A stretch of 20,509 nt of DNA from Pseudomonadota bacterium (GTDB lineage Bacteria; Pseudomonadota; Alphaproteobacteria; Acetobacterales; Acetobacteraceae), in assembly GCA_023424475.1 (NCBI GenBank), contig JAFADX010000260.1, forward strand, positions 1 to 20,509, read 5' to 3'. Under the pieces are notes generated by a model. It saw only the letters and a list, made by a program, of their open reading frames with translations, was not told the origin of the DNA and made no database searches. Shown here one piece after another: positions 17,116-20,509 of this stretch (position 1 is the stretch's first letter; each line of letters begins with the position of its first letter). Made by a program: the position numbers and the translations under genes.

Positions 17116-18035
17116 CGCCGGGGATCTGCCCGATCACCGGCGCGCCTGCTGCGCTGGTGCAGGAGATCCCGCCCCGTCTGCTGCGCGGCCTCTGGCGCCG
17201 CGCCTTCGGCGTCGAGCCGACGCCCCTGCCGGCGGAGCCCATCGGTGTCTGGCGTTCCCCCTGCGGCCTGGTCTTCTTCGCCCCGGCCGAGGAAGGCGAC
17301 GGCGCCTTCTACGAGGCGCTCTACCGTCGCCTCGACGCCGGCGGGCGGGTGCGGGCGGCCGGGCGCGACCGGGCGGAGTATCCCCATGCCGCGGCGCGCA
17401 TCCGGCCGGGCGATGCGGTGCTCGAGGTCGGCGCCGGGGCCGGCGCCTTCGCGCGGCACATCCCCGCGGCACGGTATGTCGGGCTCGACCCCCATCCTGG
17501 CGCCCATCCGGCACGGGAGGCCGGGGTGTGCGCGGAGGACCTCGCGGCGCATGCCGCGCAGGCCGCAGGCACCTACGACGCCGCCTGCGCCTTCCAGGTC
17601 ATAGAGCACGTCGCCGACCCGCTGCGCCTCGCCGCCGGCATGGTGCGCTGCCTGAGGCCCGGCGGGCTGCTGATGCTCGGCGCGCCGGCCTGGCCCTCGG
17701 CCATGACCGCGATCCCGGACTTCGCCTTCAACGCGCCGCCGCACCACCTCTCCTGGTGGAGCGGGGCGGCGATGGCGGCGCTCGCCGGCCGCCTGGGCCT
17801 GGCGGTCGAGGAGATCCGCCTGCTGCCGCCCGTCGCCGCCCAGCCGCTGATCCACTGGATGGGCCGGCTCGCGCCGCTCAAGGCACCGCCGGGCGGCCCC
17901 TGGTTCGCGGCGCGGCGATCCTGGTACGTCTCGCTCGCCGCCGCGCACCTGCTCGGCCGCGCCGCGGCGGCGCTGCTGCCGCTCCCGCGCAACGCCGCGC
18001 CCATGTTCGTCCTGATGGTGGCGCGCAAGCCTTGA
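17112..18035 (+). CDS. Class I SAM-dependent methyltransferase
   Basis: The 307-residue protein starts at GTG 17112, overlapping the glycosyltransferase stop by 4 bp, so the two are probably translationally coupled. The Rossmann methyltransferase core covers about residues 95-215, with motif I VLEVGAGAGAF (103-113), an acidic motif II at YVGLDPH (122-128) and FQVIEHVADP (161-170), then 'LRPGGLLMLGAPAW'. The N-terminal 90 residues (CPITGAPA ... RSPCGLVFFAPAEEGDGAFYEALY) match the layout of methyltransferases whose N-terminus is a zinc-ribbon-like 'CxxC', but most of those cysteines are missing here. A hydrophobic stretch near 275-295 may associate with the membrane. It probably modifies the product of the neighbouring glycosyltransferase, but the substrate is unknown. 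Confidence 0.85.
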   Translation: MTPGICPITGAPAALVQEIPPRLLRGLWRRAFGVEPTPLPAEPIGVWRSPCGLVFFAPAEEGDGAFYEALYRRLDAGGRVRAAGRDRAEYPHAAARIRPGDAVLEVGAGAGAFARHIPAARYVGLDPHPGAHPAREAGVCAEDLAAHAAQAAGTYDAACAFQVIEHVADPLRLAAGMVRCLRPGGLLMLGAPAWPSAMTAIPDFAFNAPPHHLSWWSGAAMAALAGRLGLAVEEIRLLPPVAAQPLIHWMGRLAPLKAPPGGPWFAARRSWYVSLAAAHLLGRAAAALLPLPRNAAPMFVLMVARKP

Positions 18036-18069
18036 CGTGCCGCCTGCGCGGGTCGTTCCTGGCCGCCGG

Positions 18070-19074
18070 ATGCCCGACTCCATTCCCGCCTTCGCGCCCC
18101 TGACCACCGAGCGCTTCGTGCTGCGCCCGCTCCGCGCCGAGGACGCCGCCGAACTGCATCGCCTGGTCAATGACTGGGAGGTGGCGAAGACCCTCGCGCG
18201 CGTCCCGTTTCCCTATCCGCGCGACCTGGCCGACGAGTGGATCGCCTCGACGCGCGAGCAGATCGCGGCCGGCACCGCCTACCACCTCGCCATCGCGAAG
18301 CCGGAGGCGGAGGGCGGGGCGATGCTCGGCTGCGTCGGGCTGACGCTGGAGGCGGAGGACCGCAGCGCCGAGCTCGGCTACTGGGTGGCGCGGCGGCACT
18401 GGGGGCAGGGGATCGCGCCGGAGGCCGCGGGGCGGCTCGCGCGCTGGGCGATCGCCAACCTCCACATCGACCGCATCAGCGCCAGCGCGCTGACGGACAA
18501 TGCCCGCTCGGCCGCCGTGCTGCGGCGCATCGGCTTCCGCGACGCGGGGGAGGGGCAGCGGGAGTTCCTTTCGCGCGGCGGCGCCATGCCGGTGCGGTTG
18601 TTCATTGCCGAACGCGCCGACCTGGCCCCGCCGGTGGAGGCGCCCGCGCCGGCGCCCGAGGCCGTGGCGGGCGGCAAGCCGATCCTGCTCGTCGCCGCCG
18701 TCGGGCTGATCGACCCCGACGGCCGCGTCCTGCTGGCGCGCCGCCCCGAGGGCAAGCCGCTTGCCGGCCTGTGGGAATTCCCCGGCGGCAAGGTCCATGC
18801 CGGCGAGACGCCGGAACAGGCGCTGATCCGCGAGCTCAGGGAAGAACTCGGCATCGATGTCAGCGCGGCCTGCCTCGCGCCCTTCGCCTTCGCCTCCCAC
18901 GGCTACGAGGCGTTCCACCTGCTGATGCCGCTCTACCTCTGCCGGCGCTGGCAGGGCCAGGTGATGCCGATGGAAGGCCAGACCCTCGCCTGGGTGCGGC
19001 CCCAGCGCTTCGGGGACTATGCCATGCCCCCGGCGGACAAGCCGCTCGTCGCGTTGTTGAGGGATTTTTTGTAG
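18070..19074 (+). CDS. GNAT acetyltransferase - Nudix (MutT-like 8-oxo-dGTP pyrophosphohydrolase) fusion protein
   Basis: One 334-residue frame joins two enzymes. Residues ~10-180 form a RimJ/RimL-like GNAT domain (LTTERFVLRPLRAEDAAEL, ELGYWVARRHWGQGIAPEAA, ALTDNARSAAVLRRIGF). A Pro/Ala linker (about 187-202, VEAPAPAPEAVAGG) leads to a Nudix domain (204-330) with a perfect Nudix box, GX5EX7REUXEEXGU, at residues 240-262 (G240, E246, R254, E255, E258, E259). WEFPGGK just before and in the box is typical of MutT, which hydrolyses 8-oxo-dGTP and prevents A:T-to-C:G transversions. The GNAT half probably acetylates a protein or small-molecule amine. ATG 18070 is chosen to begin at the conserved region. 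GTG 18037 is in frame, adds 11 residues, and starts 1 bp after the previous stop. Confidence 0.9.
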   Translation: MPDSIPAFAPLTTERFVLRPLRAEDAAELHRLVNDWEVAKTLARVPFPYPRDLADEWIASTREQIAAGTAYHLAIAKPEAEGGAMLGCVGLTLEAEDRSAELGYWVARRHWGQGIAPEAAGRLARWAIANLHIDRISASALTDNARSAAVLRRIGFRDAGEGQREFLSRGGAMPVRLFIAERADLAPPVEAPAPAPEAVAGGKPILLVAAVGLIDPDGRVLLARRPEGKPLAGLWEFPGGKVHAGETPEQALIRELREELGIDVSAACLAPFAFASHGYEAFHLLMPLYLCRRWQGQVMPMEGQTLAWVRPQRFGDYAMPPADKPLVALLRDFL

Positions 19075-19255
19075 ACCTCAGGCGCCGGCGCCCGCATCCG
19101 CGGGCTTGGCTTGCGCGCCCCGCACTGGCCCGCCCGGCACGGCGGCCGGTCCGGGCGCGGTCGCCCTTCGGGCCGCCTCGTTGAAGGAATCGTTCGGCGG
19201 CGCCGGCATTGCCGGCGGGCGAATGCCGCCTATCCTGCGTGGCGGAGGACGCCCC

Positions 19256-20020
19256 ATGCCCAACCCGACTGCCTGCCTGCTCATCATCGGCAACGAGGTC
19301 CTGTCGGGCCGCACGCAGGACGCCAACCTGAAATTCATCGCGACCCGCCTCGGCGAGATCGGCATCCCGCTGCGCGAGGTGCGCGTCATCCCCGACATCC
19401 GGGAGACCATCGTCGGCACCGTCAACGAGGTCCGCGCGAAGTTCGACCATGTCTTCACCACCGGCGGCATCGGCCCGACGCATGACGACATCACGAGCGA
19501 ATGCGTCGCCGCGGCCTTCGGCGTGCCGTGGGAGCCGCACCCCGAAGCCTGGCACCGCCTCGAATCCCATTACGCCCGCCAGACGCCGCCCGGGGACTTC
19601 AACCCGGCGCGCCAGCGCATGGCGACCATGCCGCGCGGTGCCGAGCTGATCGACAACATCATCTCCATCGCCCCGGGTTTCACCATGGGCAATGTCCACG
19701 TCATGGCCGGCGTGCCGCGCATCATGCAGGCGATGTTCGAGGCCCTGGCGCCCAGGCTGCAGGGCGGCCCGCCCATCGTCTCGGCCGCGGTCCACGCCAA
19801 CGGGCTGATGGAAGGCCGCATCGCCGAGGGCCTGGGCGACATCCAGCGGCGCTATCCGGAGGTCGATATCGGCTCCTACCCCTACTACCGCGCGGGCGGC
19901 GGCGGGGTCGCAGTGGTCGCGAAAGGCATCGACGCAGAGACGGTGAAGCGGGCCGCGCACGACGTACTGATCTTTATGCGCGCCTGCGGCGGGCAGCCGA
20001 TCGAGGGCGAGCCCGCCTGA
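19256..20020 (+). CDS. Molybdopterin-binding / CinA N-terminal-like protein
   Basis: The 254-residue protein contains a MoCF_biosynth (MoaB/Mog/CinA-N) fold. It opens with ACLLIIGNEVLSGRTQDANLKFIATRL (the CinA-type opening) and has the nucleotide-binding TTGGIGPTHDDIT (68-80). It lacks the C-terminal CinA deamidase domain, so it is the short form usually annotated as competence/damage-inducible protein A or molybdopterin-binding protein. The family hydrolyses or binds nucleotide-like ligands (for example ADP-ribose in full CinA), and no cofactor role can be assigned here. The ATG is preceded by GGAGG 8-12 bp upstream, the clearest ribosome site in this part of the window. It begins 181 bp after the GNAT-Nudix stop and ends 3 bp before the convergent phytase-like gene. 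Confidence 0.88.
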   Translation: MPNPTACLLIIGNEVLSGRTQDANLKFIATRLGEIGIPLREVRVIPDIRETIVGTVNEVRAKFDHVFTTGGIGPTHDDITSECVAAAFGVPWEPHPEAWHRLESHYARQTPPGDFNPARQRMATMPRGAELIDNIISIAPGFTMGNVHVMAGVPRIMQAMFEALAPRLQGGPPIVSAAVHANGLMEGRIAEGLGDIQRRYPEVDIGSYPYYRAGGGGVAVVAKGIDAETVKRAAHDVLIFMRACGGQPIEGEPA

Positions 20021-20023
20021 GGT

Positions 20024-20509
20024 TCAGTCGCGGAGCTCGAAGACCAGCATCAGCAGGCGCTGGAGCACGCTCTCGTTGTCGTCGGTGACGAGCGCGACGA
20101 TGGTGCGGCCATCGTGCCGCGCGACGCCGACGCCCTCGAAGTTCTCGGCCGGCAGGGGGTGGCCGTCGAGGCGCAGGATCTCCTCGCCCTCCAGCACGCC
20201 GTCGCGCCTGGCGTCCCTGAGCGCGGCCGGCGCCACACGGACCAGCCGCGCCGCGAAGCCGCCGAAGATGCTGAAGCGGCGTTCGAGCACCAGCGCGCCG
20301 CCATCGGGCAGGCCCGCCGCGCCCACCGGCACGAAGGGCGGTGCGTTCCGCCAGGCGACCGGCGTCCAGGAGCCGGGCCGGCCGACCCAGCCACGCCGGA
20401 GGCGGGGCCGTCCGGGCGGCTCCAGGTCTTCCGCGATGGCCAGCAGCCGCCCGTCGGCGAGCGCGGTCAGCGCCTCCAGCCCGCCATTGCGCGGCGCCCG
20501 TGCCAGGCC
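20024..20509 (-). CDS. Esterase-like activity of phytase family protein (N-terminus beyond window)
   Basis: On the minus strand an open frame enters at base 20509 and stops at 20024-20026, so about 161 C-terminal residues are visible. They include NGGLEALTALADGRLLAIAED near the window edge, then 'GGALVLERRFSIFGGFAARLVRV', PAENFEGVGV, and TDDNESVLQRLLMLVFEL near the C-terminus. These are the recurrent beta-propeller phrases of the 'esterase-like activity of phytase' family, which are usually secreted. The visible C-terminal portion is intact and in frame. A signal peptide would lie outside the window. Enzymatic activity has not been established for most members, and calling it a phytase would overreach. 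It converges on the CinA-like gene with a 3-bp gap. Confidence 0.8.
   Translation of the reverse strand, partial: GLARAPRNGGLEALTALADGRLLAIAEDLEPPGRPRLRRGWVGRPGSWTPVAWRNAPPFVPVGAAGLPDGGALVLERRFSIFGGFAARLVRVAPAALRDARRDGVLEGEEILRLDGHPLPAENFEGVGVARHDGRTIVALVTDDNESVLQRLLMLVFELRD

Overview
The window is one contiguous piece of a very GC-rich bacterial chromosome. Gene content, gene order and codon use point to an alphaproteobacterium, most likely Rhodospirillales/Acetobacteraceae (Roseomonas-like). The order plsC-like / miaB-phoH-ybeY-corC-lnt-XRE is a classic alphaproteobacterial housekeeping string. So is secA divergent from a parvulin-type peptidyl-prolyl isomerase, followed by argJ and mutT. 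No mobile element, CRISPR array, rRNA or tRNA was seen.

Layout. (1) 1-849: 3' part of an opine (octopine/nopaline) dehydrogenase-like gene. (2) 943-1866: lysophospholipid acyltransferase. (3) 2076-5911: a tightly overlapping operon of miaB (tRNA methylthiolation), phoH (ATPase), ybeY (RNase / 16S rRNA maturation) and corC (CBS-domain protein). (4) 5912-6148: a gap filled by an inverted pair of hairpin repeat elements. (5) 6149-8313: lnt (apolipoprotein N-acyltransferase) and an XRE-type regulator with an AT-rich upstream region. (6) 8329-8835 (minus): a small secreted protein of unknown function. (7) 8956-10572: a two-domain protein, GT8-like glycosyltransferase plus SAM methyltransferase. 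(8) 10588-13329 (minus): secA, with a recognisable promoter. (9) 13330-13728: the divergent intergenic region, holding a second copy of the repeat pair. (10) 13729-19074: PPIase, argJ, a ceramide-glucosyltransferase-like membrane GT, a SAM methyltransferase, and a GNAT-Nudix fusion (mutT). (11) 19256-20020: molybdopterin-binding/CinA N-terminal-like protein. It converges on a partial phytase-like esterase gene (20024-20509, minus) that runs off the window.

Functional themes: RNA modification and ribosome maturation (miaB, ybeY, phoH); envelope biogenesis (plsC-like, lnt, secA, periplasmic PPIase, two glycosyltransferases); arginine biosynthesis (argJ); nucleotide-pool cleaning (Nudix domain). 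Most of the window is ordinary core genome. The parts worth a second look are the paired-hairpin repeat family at two loci, the GT8-methyltransferase fusion, and the GT/methyltransferase pair lodged between argJ and the GNAT-mutT fusion. I did not find convincing evidence for a wholly new biological system.
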